DNA from: Candidatus Tokpelaia sp. JSC085
GTDB taxonomy: Bacteria; Pseudomonadota; Alphaproteobacteria; Rhizobiales; Rhizobiaceae
Length of the DNA stretch: 64,000 bases
Direction of reading: 5' to 3'
Assembly (NCBI GenBank): GCA_003331005.1
Contig: QENC01000001.1
Coordinates: 678,001-742,000, forward strand
Both the position numbers and the translations under genes were made by a program. Position 1 is the stretch's first letter; each line of letters begins with the position of its first letter. A model generated the notes under the pieces. That model was not told where the DNA came from. It saw only the letters and a list, made by a program, of their open reading frames with translations, and made no database searches. Below, in pieces: positions 9,691 to 19,675 of this stretch.

Positions 9691-10785
9691 TTAAATACGG
9701 CCTGTCTGTCCACGATGATACAAAAAATGGTCAGCGATTGCACAGGCTAGCATTGCTTCACCGACTGGTACAGCGCGGATGCCTACGCATGGGTCATGGC
9801 GTCCATAGGTAACAACATCAACTTCACGGTGCTCAGTGTCAATTGAACAGCGTGGAATAAGAATCGAAGATGTCGGCTTCACTGCAAAACGTGCTACAAT
9901 TGGTTGTCCTGTGGAGATACCTCCAAGAATACCGCCTGCATGATTGGAACAAAAATTAGGATTTTGATCGCGGTCAAGACACATCTCATCAACATTTTCT
10001 TCACCGCGTAGCCGGGCAGCAGTAAAGCCTTCACCAATCTCAACACCTTTTACCGCGTTAATTGACATTAAATAAGAGGCAATGTCCTGGTCAAGTTTAC
10101 CATAAACAGGGGCACCAAGACCGCTTGGTACATTATCTGCTACAATCTCCACCACAGCACCGGTTGAAGAGCCGGCTTTGCGGATATTATCTAAATAATT
10201 AGCAAAAACCTGTACTGCTTCAGTATCCGGAGAAAAAAATGGATTACGGTTAACTTCATCCCAATCCCATCGGCAACGCTTTATCTCATATGGACCAATT
10301 GCTGTTATGGCACCACGGATTACAATGCTTGGTACAATCTTTCGTGCCAAAGCCCCTGCCGCAACGCGCGCTGCTGTTTCCCGTGCTGATGATCGTCCAC
10401 CACCACGATGATCACGTATGCCATACTTAATGTCATACACATAATCCGCATGGCCTGGCCGGTATTGTTGTGCGATATTATGATAGTCTTTTGAGCGTTG
10501 ATCTGTATTTTCAATTAGCATAGACACTGGTGCGCCTGTAGTAATGAAGCCTCCTTCATCACCATCAGGGACCACACCAGAAAGGATACGGACTTGATCC
10601 AGTTCACGTCGCTGGGTTGTATATCGTGACTGTCCGGGTTTGCGTTTATCAAGGTAAAATTGGATATCTTTCTCTGTAAATTCGATTCCGGGTGGACAAC
10701 CATCTACCACACACCCAAGGGCAATCCCATGGCTCTCACCCCACGTAGTAACACGAAACATACGTCCAAACGTATTATATGACAT
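9691..10785 (-). CDS. aroC: Chorismate synthase
   Basis: A 364-residue AroC, counted from the ATG that gives [20 protein letters not shown]; an upstream in-frame ATG seven codons earlier is less likely. It converts EPSP to chorismate with reduced FMN, the last common step of the aromatic pathway. Motifs: GESHG and [10 protein letters not shown] at the N-terminus, the [17 protein letters not shown]/substrate block, and the C-terminal [17 protein letters not shown]. It is immediately upstream of ribB. Together with ribBA-type proteins this pairing is seen in Rhizobiales. Confidence 0.96.
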   Translation of the reverse strand: MSYNTFGRMFRVTTWGESHGIALGCVVDGCPPGIEFTEKDIQFYLDKRKPGQSRYTTQRRELDQVRILSGVVPDGDEGGFITTGAPVSMLIENTDQRSKDYHNIAQQYRPGHADYVYDIKYGIRDHRGGGRSSARETAARVAAGALARKIVPSIVIRGAITAIGPYEIKRCRWDWDEVNRNPFFSPDTEAVQVFANYLDNIRKAGSSTGAVVEIVADNVPSGLGAPVYGKLDQDIASYLMSINAVKGVEIGEGFTAARLRGEENVDEMCLDRDQNPNFCSNHAGGILGGISTGQPIVARFAVKPTSSILIPRCSIDTEHREVDVVTYGRHDPCVGIRAVPVGEAMLACAIADHFLYHRGQTGRI

Positions 10786-11289
10786 AATCTGGCAAAGACT
10801 CCACAAAAAAACTATTCTTTAGCGATTCCATTAGGAATTTGATATTTTTTCAGATTGCACCACAATCCCAGGCACAAACTCAGTGGAACTATAGCATATC
10901 TCGTTACAACAGAAACTGTTTGTTCAGAATTAAAAGGTTGTGAGTCTATTTTTTTATTGTACTTTTAATGTTGTTAACATTTTCTTCAATATTCTATGAA
11001 TTAGAATAAAATAATATGATGTACATAACACAGAAGGTTAGAAGAACGAACCTAACAAAGGGCATTCATTATATGAGATGTAACATATATCTCCTTCCTA
11101 AGACAGGTTGAATGCTATTGATAATAGGTGTTTGTCTGATTCTAAACGTGAATTATTTTTATTTTAAGTCATGAAATGACGTTCATGTGACAAGAAGCAG
11201 TAAGATATTTGACGAGGTCTGAATCCTGCCAGTTATTTAGGAGCAGTTTTTTAAGCCTACTGGGAATGTTGTGATTCACACTTGCATTT

Positions 11290-11317
11290 TTGGTCATATT
11301 ACAGTGTATAGTATAAT
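11290..11317 (+). promoter_or_regulatory. Probable pcm-tolC promoter
   Basis: A perfect TATAAT at 11312-11317 is preceded by TTGGTC at 11290-11295, with a 16-bp spacer. A second TATAAT at 11327-11332 is an alternative. Transcription would begin about 80 bases before pcm, giving a leader that contains the hairpins at 11370-11405. Confidence 0.5.
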
Positions 11318-11370
11318 AAATCGGTGTATAATTAGAGTCTTGACATGGCTAGGGAGACATCTTTTGTAAG

Positions 11371-11404
11371 CGGCAGGGGTCCTCCCTGTTCGCAAGGGGA
11401 ACAA
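11371..11404 (+). promoter_or_regulatory. Structured leader upstream of pcm: two adjacent hairpins
   Basis: CAGGG-GTCCT-CCCTG forms a perfect 5-bp hairpin, directly followed by GTTC-GCAAGGG-GAAC. Both are GC-rich in an AT-rich spacer and lie between the promoter and the pcm start, with the GGGGAACAA stretch next to the ATG acting as ribosome binding site. The second stem would include that site. I do not recognise a known riboswitch family. Confidence 0.35.
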
Positions 11405-11409
11405 CTAGA

Positions 11410-12084
11410 ATGGGTGTTGATTTTTCAGAGTTACGCCAAAGGATGGTCAATAATCAGATCCGAACAGTTGGTATTGTCCAGTTTTCTGTTCTTTCTGCAT
11501 TCATGCATGTTCCCCGAGAAGAATTCGTTCCACAAGATATAAAAAATCTTGCCTATATTGATGAAAGCATCATTGTTCCAAGTAGAGAAAACACAGGTTT
11601 TTCCCGTTATATTATGGCGCCGGCGCGTCTTGCCCGACTTGTGCAACTTGCCGATGTCGTCAAGACTGATTCAGTTTTGGACATTGGGGCGAACATGGGA
11701 TATTGTGCTGCTGTTCTTTCACTGCTTGCCAAATCTGTTGTTGCCCTTGAAAAGGATTCAACCTTGACTCAGTTAGCCGCAGAAGCTCTAACTAAAAATT
11801 GTTATGATAATGTAACTGTCATTACAGGTCCATTGACGATGGGGTATGCTATACAGGCACCTTATGATGTTATATTGATCGAGGGAGCGGTAGATTTCAT
11901 TCCTCCAGTTCTTTTTAGACAGATGCGTGAGGGTAGCAGGCTTGTTGTTGTTGAGGGGCATGGTAATGCAGGCACTGCTCGTCTTTATGTTCAGAAAAAC
12001 AATGTTATCTCCATCTGCAGCAGTTTTAATCTAGCAGTTAAGCCTTTGCCTTGCTTTCTTGAAAAAGCCAAATTTATTTTTTAG
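11410..12084 (+). CDS. pcm: Protein-L-isoaspartate O-methyltransferase family protein
   Basis: This 224-residue protein follows the PCMT layout: RQRMVNNQIRT near the N-terminus, VPREEFVP, then a Rossmann methyltransferase core with VLDIGANMGYCAAVLS as the SAM site around residue 96 and VVALEKD as the acidic ribose-binding motif. The family methylates isoaspartyl residues in damaged proteins. The glycine loop is altered (GANMGY), as in many alphaproteobacterial homologues encoded beside tolC whose substrate is not established. It is followed at 185 bp by tolC, a conserved pair in Rhizobiales. Confidence 0.82.
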   Translation: MGVDFSELRQRMVNNQIRTVGIVQFSVLSAFMHVPREEFVPQDIKNLAYIDESIIVPSRENTGFSRYIMAPARLARLVQLADVVKTDSVLDIGANMGYCAAVLSLLAKSVVALEKDSTLTQLAAEALTKNCYDNVTVITGPLTMGYAIQAPYDVILIEGAVDFIPPVLFRQMREGSRLVVVEGHGNAGTARLYVQKNNVISICSSFNLAVKPLPCFLEKAKFIF

Positions 12085-12269
12085 CTATATTTATTATTAT
12101 TATATAATGCCTCCACCCCCATTAATTAGTACTTTAATTAGACTGGAATGAACAAAAGCAGAACTTATAAAAATAAGTTTTATCAGGCATGCATATCTCT
12201 CGCTTCAGATAGTTTAAGATTATTCATTATTTGTACTATATACTATTTTTTAGTGGGATAAAAGATTAT

Positions 12270-13544
12270 ATGAAAAAAGTACTGTTAATAATATTCTTTG
12301 TGTCTTGGATGATTTTTACAATCTGTAACTCGATCTCAGCAGAGACATTGATTGGGGCTTTGAGTAAGGCTTACAGAAGTAACAGTGCGTTGAATTCTGA
12401 TCGTGCGACTGTTCGAATCTATGATGAAAGTGTTATGATTGCCAAAGCAGGTTATCGTCCTTCAGTCAATGCTTTTGGTAGTTCTCTCCGTGGTCATCAT
12501 TCGGGAACACCCGACAATACTGTCGGGTCTATCGGGATTCAGTTGGATCAGAAAATTTTTGATGGGTTTATGACAAGAAATTCTGTAGCTTCAGCAGAAG
12601 TACAAGCACGGGCACAACGTGAATTTTTGCGTAATAGTGAGCAAAATCTGCTTTTACAGGCTGTGCAGGCATATGCCAATGTGTATGCTGCACGAAGAAT
12701 CGAAGTTTACCGGAAGGAAAATCTTTCTGCTCTTAAAAGACAAGTTCAAGCCAGCATAGCCCGGGTTACAGCTGGAGAAGGTACGCAAACGGATCTTGCG
12801 CAATCCGAAGCACAGCGCTCGCAAGCTCTTTCTCTGTTGCATCAAGCATCTGCTGATGTGAAATTACAGGAGGCGGTATATCGCCGCATCATTGGTGATA
12901 ATGCTGGTCCGCTTGAGTTGCCGCCTGACTCAAAAAATCTCCCAGGCAACATGGAAGATGGATTTCGTATTGCTTACTCAGAACATCCGGCAATTAGATC
13001 TGCAAAATATGTTGTTTCTGTTGCTTCTTATGCGGTGAAGATCAAGGAAGGTGCACTTTTGCCACAGCTTGATTTGATTGCCAGTACTTCTTATGATAAA
13101 GTATACTCTGGTATAGGTTTTAGTGATCATTCAATTGGGATCCGGTTTAGTATTCCAATTTATCAAGGGGGGGCATTATCTGCTCAGGTACGGCAATCAA
13201 AGGAAAAACTTTTGCAGGCGCAAATTCAGGAAGTTTCAATTCGTGAACAAGTACGCGAGCAGCTTGTTTCAGCATGGTCGCAACTGAAGGGGGCACAATC
13301 TGCCGTTTTTGCTTATCGGGATAGTGTCCGTGCCAGCAAAATTGCACTTGAGGGGCGTATCCAGGAAAACAGAATTGGACAAGCAACAGTCCTTGATGTT
13401 TTTAATTCACGTGCAATCATGAATGACTCGCACATTAATCTGGTTTTAGCTGAACGTGATGCTGTCATTGCTGGCTATGCTGTCAAGCTTGCACTTGGTA
13501 GGTTGACTGCATCGAATCTTGGGGTACGACCTGTTGAATCTTAG
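12270..13544 (+). CDS. tolC: TolC-family outer membrane efflux/secretion channel
   Basis: The ATG at 12270 gives 424 residues with a clear signal peptide (MKKVLLIIFF...SISA, cleavage near residue 24); an earlier in-frame start would destroy it. Two OEP repeats follow, each with long amphipathic helices and a short beta segment (for example SIGIQLDQKIFDGF and SIGIRFSIPIYQGG). These build the trimeric outer-membrane barrel and periplasmic tunnel that serve type I secretion and RND/MFS pumps. Length and repeat spacing are normal. Genes for inner-membrane partners are not in this window. Confidence 0.92.
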   Translation: MKKVLLIIFFVSWMIFTICNSISAETLIGALSKAYRSNSALNSDRATVRIYDESVMIAKAGYRPSVNAFGSSLRGHHSGTPDNTVGSIGIQLDQKIFDGFMTRNSVASAEVQARAQREFLRNSEQNLLLQAVQAYANVYAARRIEVYRKENLSALKRQVQASIARVTAGEGTQTDLAQSEAQRSQALSLLHQASADVKLQEAVYRRIIGDNAGPLELPPDSKNLPGNMEDGFRIAYSEHPAIRSAKYVVSVASYAVKIKEGALLPQLDLIASTSYDKVYSGIGFSDHSIGIRFSIPIYQGGALSAQVRQSKEKLLQAQIQEVSIREQVREQLVSAWSQLKGAQSAVFAYRDSVRASKIALEGRIQENRIGQATVLDVFNSRAIMNDSHINLVLAERDAVIAGYAVKLALGRLTASNLGVRPVES

Positions 13545-13671
13545 CTTGATAAGAATTATAAGACCGTTTTAGTAGATTGATGTTCATTCATGTGTCTAGC
13601 ATATAGATGTAAGTAGTAACTTGTTTGTCATTGAAGAACTGTCTTAATCTGTTGCTGGAAATGAGGTGAAA

Positions 13672-13729
13672 ATTACTGATATTAGATTAGAATATATTGT
13701 ATTACTGATATTAGATTAGAATATATTGT
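13672..13729. repeat. 29-bp direct tandem repeat, two copies, upstream of popZ
   Basis: ATTACTGATATTAGATTAGAATATATTGT occupies 13672-13700 and is repeated exactly at 13701-13729; ATTAATGATAT then begins a degraded third copy. It lies about 75 bp before popZ, in its likely promoter region. Confidence 0.9.
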
Positions 13730-13803
13730 ATTAATGATATGCTATTGTATATTTATTATGGTAGGCAGTATTATACACAACTTAGTTAATGTGGGGTAAT
13801 TCG

Positions 13804-14505
13804 ATGGCGCAGAGTTCAGATACAATGCAGGAACCTGGCATGGATGAACTTCTGACATCTATTCGAGAGATCATTGAGGAAAATACTCATTTGCCTCCCT
13901 CGAGAGAAGAAAGTAGAGTCCATGATGGAGGGGAAAAAGATGATATATATGCGCATCACCATCAGGCAGAGAGTGATGTGGGTTCATCTGAAATAAAACA
14001 GGCTACACGTGTTGTATCCGGGAATAGTGGTGTTCCCCCTGTCCAGGATGCAATGAATGCTCTTGCGGAACGCATAGGTCTGCGTAAAGCATCAGCTCTC
14101 TCTAATGCCCAAACAGGGGCCCATCAGACACAGCATATGGCGTCAAGGGAAGGAAAGTATGATGGCCCTGGCGTTTCTCCTCCTAGAGGACAGCCACAGC
14201 ATCCGGGGCGTCCTTCAGATCCTAGAGGACAGCCACAGCATCCGGGGCGTCCTTCAGATCCTAGAGGACAGCCACAGCATCCGGGGCGTCCTTCAGATCC
14301 TAGAGGACAGCCACAGCATCCGGGGCGTCCTTCAGATGCAGGGCAAGGGGGAGATGAGAAGGGTATTCACAATGATGTCGAGCGTTCGGCTGAGATTCTG
14401 TTACGTTCTTATATTTCGCAATGGCTTGATGAGCATTTCCGACAGTTGTTTGAAAAGATATTACGCGAAGAAGTTCATCGCTTTATAGAAGCTCTACGGC
14501 GTTAA
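13804..14505 (+). CDS. popZ: PopZ polar organizing protein (DUF2497) with an internal repeat
   Basis: From ATG 13804 (GGGG ribosome binding site) this encodes 233 residues. The N-terminal helix MDELLTSIREIIEEN is the PopZ client-binding region. The C-terminal about 50 residues (AEILLRSYISQWLDEHFRQLF and following helix) are the oligomerisation domain. PopZ forms condensates at cell poles that anchor ParB/chromosome origins and cell-cycle proteins. The linker, normally proline- and acid-rich, here contains four identical copies of RGQPQHPGRPSDP, so it is proline/glutamine/histidine/arginine-rich instead. Located between tolC and valS as in other Rhizobiales. Confidence 0.87.
   Translation: MAQSSDTMQEPGMDELLTSIREIIEENTHLPPSREESRVHDGGEKDDIYAHHHQAESDVGSSEIKQATRVVSGNSGVPPVQDAMNALAERIGLRKASALSNAQTGAHQTQHMASREGKYDGPGVSPPRGQPQHPGRPSDPRGQPQHPGRPSDPRGQPQHPGRPSDPRGQPQHPGRPSDAGQGGDEKGIHNDVERSAEILLRSYISQWLDEHFRQLFEKILREEVHRFIEALRR
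14182..14337 (+). repeat. Four perfect 39-bp tandem repeats inside popZ
   Basis: The unit starts CCTAGAGGACAGCCACAGCA and ends TCCTTCAGAT. Copies are at 14182-14220, 14221-14259, 14260-14298 and 14299-14337 with no differences among them. 39 bp is 13 codons, so copy-number change preserves the reading frame. Confidence 0.97.
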
Positions 14506-14703
14506 TTAATCCGAGCAGCTGCGATAATATTTTTGAGATCTTCTGAGGTGTGGGGAAGAGAGGTGAAGAAAGTTCTTCCGATTGATTATAAATATTTGGA
14601 GCACGGTAAATGCCGTTAGGTTGTGGCTTTTTTCTTTGTATAAAAAAAAGTGCAGGTTGGCCTATATTCCTGAGGATCATAGCCTTGGTGTGGTGTAATA
14701 GAA

Positions 14704-17436
14704 ATGCTCAACAAAACGTATAATTCACAGGAGACTGAGCGACGCATTGCCAAAGCTTGGGAGAAAGAAGGTGTTTTTCGTGCTGGTGCAGGTGCAAACC
14801 CTGGATCGGATGTTTTTTCCATTGTGATTCCACCACCAAATGTAACCGGCTCATTACATATGGGGCATGCCTTGAATAATACAATTCAGGATATTCTCAT
14901 ACGATTTGAGCGCATGCGCGGAAAAAATGTGCTATGGCAGCCGGGTATGGACCATGCTGGTATCGCGACTCAAATGGTAGTTGAGCGACAGCTCGCTGAA
15001 CGCAAAGAGACAACCCGTCAAGAGATGGGTCGAGGGAAATTTATTGAACGTGTTTGGCAATGGCGTCATGAGTCTGGCGGTCTGATCGCTAATCAATTAA
15101 AGCGGCTAGGTGTTTCATGTGACTGGTCCCGTGCACGGTTTACAATGGATGAAGGCTTTTCAAAAGCGGTTCTAGAGGTTTTCATTACATTATATGAAAA
15201 AAATCTTATTTATAAAGACAAGCGGTTAGTCAATTGGGACCCAGGACTTCTGACAGCAATTTCAGATCTTGAGATTGAGCAAAAGGAGATGCAATGCAGT
15301 CTTTGGTACTTTCGATATCCTCTTGAAGAGGTTCTCTTTGATCCGGTTGATCCTTCAACCTTTATCGTTGTTGCAACAACACGACCTGAAACAATGCTGG
15401 GTGATACGGCGGTTGCTGTCAATCCTCATGATGAACGTTACCAACGCTTGATCGGCAAGAAAGTTATTTTACCGCTTGTTGGTCGAAGGATCCCTATTAT
15501 TGCTGATGATTATGCTGATCCGCAAACGGGCAGTGGTGCTGTTAAGATTACTCCAGCGCATGATTTTCACGATTTTGAAATTGGGCATCGTCACGATTTG
15601 CGCATGATTAGTATTTTGAATCAGAAAGCTGCTGTTGTACTTCAAGGTAATGTTAGCTTTTTAAAAGGACTTGAAAAAAATTCAATGCTTGATGCACTGA
15701 TCGCTTGCTTAGATGGACTAGATCGATTTTCTGCTCGCGGGAAGATTATTGAAATGATGGATGAAGGTGCTTATCTTCATGATATTAAAGAGCATATTTG
15801 CATGGTGCCACATGGGGATCGAAGTGGTATTCCTATAGAACCTCTGTTGACAGACCAATGGTACATGAATGTTTCTGAGTTGGCAAAGAAAGCTATTGCT
15901 GCTGTACATGACGGATACACAGCTATTATGCCACATGCCTGGGAAAAGACCTATTTAAACTGGATGGAAAATATCAAACCGTGGTGCATTTCCCGTCAAT
16001 TATGGTGGGGACATCAGATACCAGCCTGGTATGGTCCAGATGGAACAGTTTTTGTGAAAAAGACTGAAAAAGAAGCAATAACTGAAGCCACAATCTATTA
16101 CGGTGGGGAGGTCAGGCTTGTCCGCGATAAAGATGTTCTTGATACATGGTTTTCTTCTGCACTCTGGCCATTTGCAGCGCTAGGGTGGCCTGAAAAAACA
16201 GCTGATCTGGCTATATATTATCCTACAACTATTCTTGTTACCGGTTACGATCTTATTTTCTTCTGGGTTGCCAGAATGATGATGATGGGTCTTTATTGCA
16301 TGGGACAGGTGCCGTTCCGTGCCGTTTACATACATGCATTGGTGTGTGACAAATACGGTACAAAAATGTCTAAATCCAAAGGAAATATCATTAATCCACT
16401 GGAATTGATTGACAAATACGGTGCTGATGCGCTCCGTTTCACGCTTGCTATTATGGCTGCACAAGGGCGCGATATCAAACTTGATCCAGGGAGGATCGCT
16501 GGGTATCGTAATTTTAGTACGAAATTGTGGAATGCGACCCGTTTTGGTGCAATGAATGGTATGTTTCATGATCCTGATTTTATTCCAGAAAAAACAAGAC
16601 TAGCAGTGAATCGCTGGATTTTGACAGAACTGACTCGCGTTACTGAAGATGTTACAAAAAATATCTCTGTCTGTCGTTTAAACGAGGCTGCTGAAGCTCT
16701 TTATTGTTTTGTGTGGGACTCTTTTTGTGACTGGTATATTGAACTAGTTAAGCCAATCTTCCAAAGTCAAGATCAATATATATTGAGAGAGATACAAGGA
16801 TGTATCGCTTGGTGTTTGGATACAATCTATAAGCTTTTGCATCCATTTATGCCATTTGTGACAGAAGAACTCTGGATGTGCACCGCAGAAAAAGCGACTA
16901 GCCGTCCGTCGATGCTTGCAGTAACAGCATGGCCTGATTTATATTTTTGTGATGAAGTAGCTTCTGCTGATGTTAAATGGCTGATTGATCTCATAAGTGG
17001 TCTCCGTTCATTACGGGCAGAGAGAAATATACCTGTGACTGTTCGGACATCACTTGTAGTTCTGGACGCGGATCAGTTAACCTATAACCGCCTCACCTGC
17101 CATGAGGATGTTATTAAGCGCCTTGCTGGTATTAAGGGTATTAGCTTTTCTAAAAATGTGCCTGTTATGTCTATCCAGATGGTTTTTAGAAATGTGACCT
17201 TTTGTATGCCACTTGGCTCATTGCTTGAATTTGACATCGAAAAAACAAGGTTGCAAAAAGTACTTAATAAAGTCTTACAGGATATTGAACGGATAACAAA
17301 GAAGCTCAAAAATGAAAGATTTTTAGTAAATGCCAAGACTACTGTCATTGAAGCTGAGCGTGAGCGCCTGGATAAATATCTTGCGTTAAAAGACAGAACA
17401 GAAGAGGCGCTGACACGCCTTTGGACAATTAGATAA
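14704..17436 (+). CDS. valS: Valyl-tRNA synthetase
   Basis: A 910-residue class I synthetase charging tRNA-Val. The HIGH-type motif HMGH is at 52-55 inside PPPNVTGSLHMGHAL, and KMSKS is at 554-558. Between them lie the editing (CP1) domain with TTRPETMLGDTAVAV and the GYDLIFFWVARM block. The C-terminal region has the anticodon-binding domain (NRWILTEL, FVWDSFCDWYIE) and a coiled-coil tail rich in Lys/Glu. All active-site motifs are intact. It is convergent with recJ, with only 12 bp between stops. Confidence 0.97.
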   Translation: MLNKTYNSQETERRIAKAWEKEGVFRAGAGANPGSDVFSIVIPPPNVTGSLHMGHALNNTIQDILIRFERMRGKNVLWQPGMDHAGIATQMVVERQLAERKETTRQEMGRGKFIERVWQWRHESGGLIANQLKRLGVSCDWSRARFTMDEGFSKAVLEVFITLYEKNLIYKDKRLVNWDPGLLTAISDLEIEQKEMQCSLWYFRYPLEEVLFDPVDPSTFIVVATTRPETMLGDTAVAVNPHDERYQRLIGKKVILPLVGRRIPIIADDYADPQTGSGAVKITPAHDFHDFEIGHRHDLRMISILNQKAAVVLQGNVSFLKGLEKNSMLDALIACLDGLDRFSARGKIIEMMDEGAYLHDIKEHICMVPHGDRSGIPIEPLLTDQWYMNVSELAKKAIAAVHDGYTAIMPHAWEKTYLNWMENIKPWCISRQLWWGHQIPAWYGPDGTVFVKKTEKEAITEATIYYGGEVRLVRDKDVLDTWFSSALWPFAALGWPEKTADLAIYYPTTILVTGYDLIFFWVARMMMMGLYCMGQVPFRAVYIHALVCDKYGTKMSKSKGNIINPLELIDKYGADALRFTLAIMAAQGRDIKLDPGRIAGYRNFSTKLWNATRFGAMNGMFHDPDFIPEKTRLAVNRWILTELTRVTEDVTKNISVCRLNEAAEALYCFVWDSFCDWYIELVKPIFQSQDQYILREIQGCIAWCLDTIYKLLHPFMPFVTEELWMCTAEKATSRPSMLAVTAWPDLYFCDEVASADVKWLIDLISGLRSLRAERNIPVTVRTSLVVLDADQLTYNRLTCHEDVIKRLAGIKGISFSKNVPVMSIQMVFRNVTFCMPLGSLLEFDIEKTRLQKVLNKVLQDIERITKKLKNERFLVNAKTTVIEAERERLDKYLALKDRTEEALTRLWTIR

Positions 17437-17448
17437 TTTTTTTATAGA

Positions 17449-19317
17449 TCATTTTAGACAGGAGAAATCGCTTCTCCTTACTTTGTGGTCTGGATGGATG
17501 CATTCGGTCGTGTTAGCTGCATCAATGATGCGGATTTGCGGCGTTATACGGTTTTTCCAGTAATTAAGGAATAGGTTACCGGCCAGATGAATCGTATTCA
17601 TCCGGTTAGCAAAAAGAAAATTACCAAGCTGGGTTCCAAGAGCGCGAAAAGCAATTCCTCTTAAGTGCGTTCCATCTATTGTATTCTTCAGATATATACT
17701 GATATGCTCTTTGCCGACTTCGCGAACGTCCACAAGCTTAAGGGCTGGAACAACAAAAATCGGCGCATCATGGCCAGCCCCATAGGGTCCTGCCCTTTCT
17801 AAAGTTGTAATCAGCTGTGCAGTGATACCACCTGCTGAAACCACACCATCAATCAATAAAGTGTGTTGATTCTGCTGTAAATTTTTAAAAAAATCTATCT
17901 TTTCTTCAAGCCATAGTCGTAACTCTTCAATTTTATCGATCCTGACAGTAAAACCTGCTGCCATAGCATGACCGCCACCTTTCTCAAGTAGACCTTCCGT
18001 GACAGCACGGGTGATAATTGCTCCGATATCAATACCAGGTATGGAGCGGGCAGATCCTACTCCCATTCCATCAGCTTTGACTGCAATGACTAATATAGGC
18101 TGATTGAGAGTCTCTTTTAGACGGGCAGCAATCAGACCGATAATTCCAGGATGCCAATTGCCACTTACAACAACAATGCCCGGAAACAGTTCTTTTTTTG
18201 CAAATTTACGCGTAATTTGCATCTCTGCTTCTTCGAGCTGCTGGGCTTCCATTACTTGTCGCATCCGGTTCAGATCATCAAGTTGTTCTGCAATCTTTGC
18301 CGCTTGTGCTTGATCATCACAGGTTAGAAGCTGCGCTCCGAGAGATGGATCATGACCAATGCGGCCACCAGCATTGAGGCGTGGTCCCAGAATATAACCA
18401 AGATGAAATGTATTAAGTGGAGCGCCAATCCGGGCTGCCATAGCGAGAGCTGTCAGGCCTGTATTATGCATGCCATGGGCTATCTTCAGTCCCTTTACAA
18501 CAAAAGCGCGGTTAATTCCCTTAAGCGGAACGATATCACATATTGTGGCAAAGGCCACAAGATCAAGATAGCTTAGAAGATCGGGAATATTCTTCCTCCC
18601 TTTTTCCCGTAATATGCGGGAAACAGCGGTCAATGTTATAAACACAACGCCTGCAGCGCACAAATGCTCCTGTCCAGAAAGGTCATCTGGCCTGTTGGGA
18701 TTTATTTGTAACCAATCTGCTGCAAGAAGCAGATTATCTGAAGACATTTGATGATGGTCCAGTACAATGACACTGGCTCCTGCTGTGCGGGCTGCAGAAA
18801 GAGCAGTGATACTATTTGCACCACAATCAACCGTTATGATAAGACTGGCTCCTTCAGCGACCAAACGACGCACAGCTATGGCATTAGGTCCATAACCTTC
18901 TAGAATCCGGTCCGGAATATAAATACGACTATCTGCACCAGCAGCATTGAGGAAGCGTGACAGAATCGCTGAAGCACAAGCTCCGTCTACATCATAATCA
19001 CCGTAAATTGCCACCTGTTCATGTTGCAGACATGAACATGCGATTCGTGCAGCAACCTGTTGCATATCCGTAAAATGTGCTGGATTAGGCATCAAGGTGC
19101 GTAATGTCGGGTTAATAAAACTCTCTGTATTTATTTCATCAACACCACGGGCGGACATAACACGGGCAAGTAAATCAGCAACACCATATTTCTGTGTCAT
19201 TGCAAGAGCATTATTTATACCCGACTGGTCAAGACGTTCAAGCCAAACTTTATTTTTTGCCGATTGGTGTATGCCAAGGACACAAAGTAAATTCTCTTTG
19301 AGTCTCATATAATACAT
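17449..19317 (-). CDS. recJ: Single-stranded-DNA-specific 5'-3' exonuclease RecJ
   Basis: A 622-residue DHH-superfamily exonuclease. GDYDVDG at 106-112 and LDHHQ around 186-190 bind Mn2+, the central IVVVSGNWHPGIIGLIAARL and GGGHAMAAGF (DHHA1) motifs are present, and an OB fold occupies the C-terminal part. RecJ resects 5' ends in RecF-pathway recombination and base-excision repair. The start could be 19317 or the in-frame ATG at 19308. In related Rhizobiales recJ follows glpX and hom; here a PACE-type gene lies in between and glpX is absent. Confidence 0.95.
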   Translation of the reverse strand: MYYMRLKENLLCVLGIHQSAKNKVWLERLDQSGINNALAMTQKYGVADLLARVMSARGVDEINTESFINPTLRTLMPNPAHFTDMQQVAARIACSCLQHEQVAIYGDYDVDGACASAILSRFLNAAGADSRIYIPDRILEGYGPNAIAVRRLVAEGASLIITVDCGANSITALSAARTAGASVIVLDHHQMSSDNLLLAADWLQINPNRPDDLSGQEHLCAAGVVFITLTAVSRILREKGRKNIPDLLSYLDLVAFATICDIVPLKGINRAFVVKGLKIAHGMHNTGLTALAMAARIGAPLNTFHLGYILGPRLNAGGRIGHDPSLGAQLLTCDDQAQAAKIAEQLDDLNRMRQVMEAQQLEEAEMQITRKFAKKELFPGIVVVSGNWHPGIIGLIAARLKETLNQPILVIAVKADGMGVGSARSIPGIDIGAIITRAVTEGLLEKGGGHAMAAGFTVRIDKIEELRLWLEEKIDFFKNLQQNQHTLLIDGVVSAGGITAQLITTLERAGPYGAGHDAPIFVVPALKLVDVREVGKEHISIYLKNTIDGTHLRGIAFRALGTQLGNFLFANRMNTIHLAGNLFLNYWKNRITPQIRIIDAANTTECIHPDHKVRRSDFSCLK

Positions 19318-19675
19318 GCTTTCTGTTTCGTGTGTGTAATAGTAATAGGTATAATATAATAGGATTAAAAAATCTAAAGATGATGCAAATCTTTTTTGCT
19401 ATGTAAAAAAAGAATAGGTCTTTTCTTACCGAAAAGAAACGTCTTAATAAAAACAGAAAGATTGTTTTCAGAAAGCGTTCCACGCTTTATATTTTCGTCA
19501 CATAAAATGAGAAGATAGTTGAATCATGTCTGACTCTTTTTTTCTTATGAATCATGAAACTATTCTCAGAATACATCTTTTTGTTTGACTGTTTTACACT
19601 TCCGTTTTATAAAAAAATTTTTAGTTTTTGTAGAAAAGAGTATAATGGATCTGTATCCTGGTAGGACAATATGAT
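19318..19675. other. 358-bp spacer between recJ and the PACE-type gene
   Basis: No gene is supported. It is very AT-rich with several A/T tracts and holds the divergent promoter space of recJ and the efflux gene. I find no trace of glpX coding sequence in it. Confidence 0.45.

Larger units (their letters stand above)
10786..11409. other. 624-bp spacer upstream of pcm
   Basis: No gene is apparent. The left part serves as aroC promoter space. The right end holds a promoter-like region and a structured leader, listed separately. Between them (about 10900-11280) it is AT-rich with no recognised element. Confidence 0.5.

Noticed and set aside
14105-14488. Plus-strand frame of 127 codons with repeated LEDSHSIRGVLQI
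   Set aside because: It is popZ read in another phase; the repeat simply reflects the 39-bp units, and popZ has the family termini.
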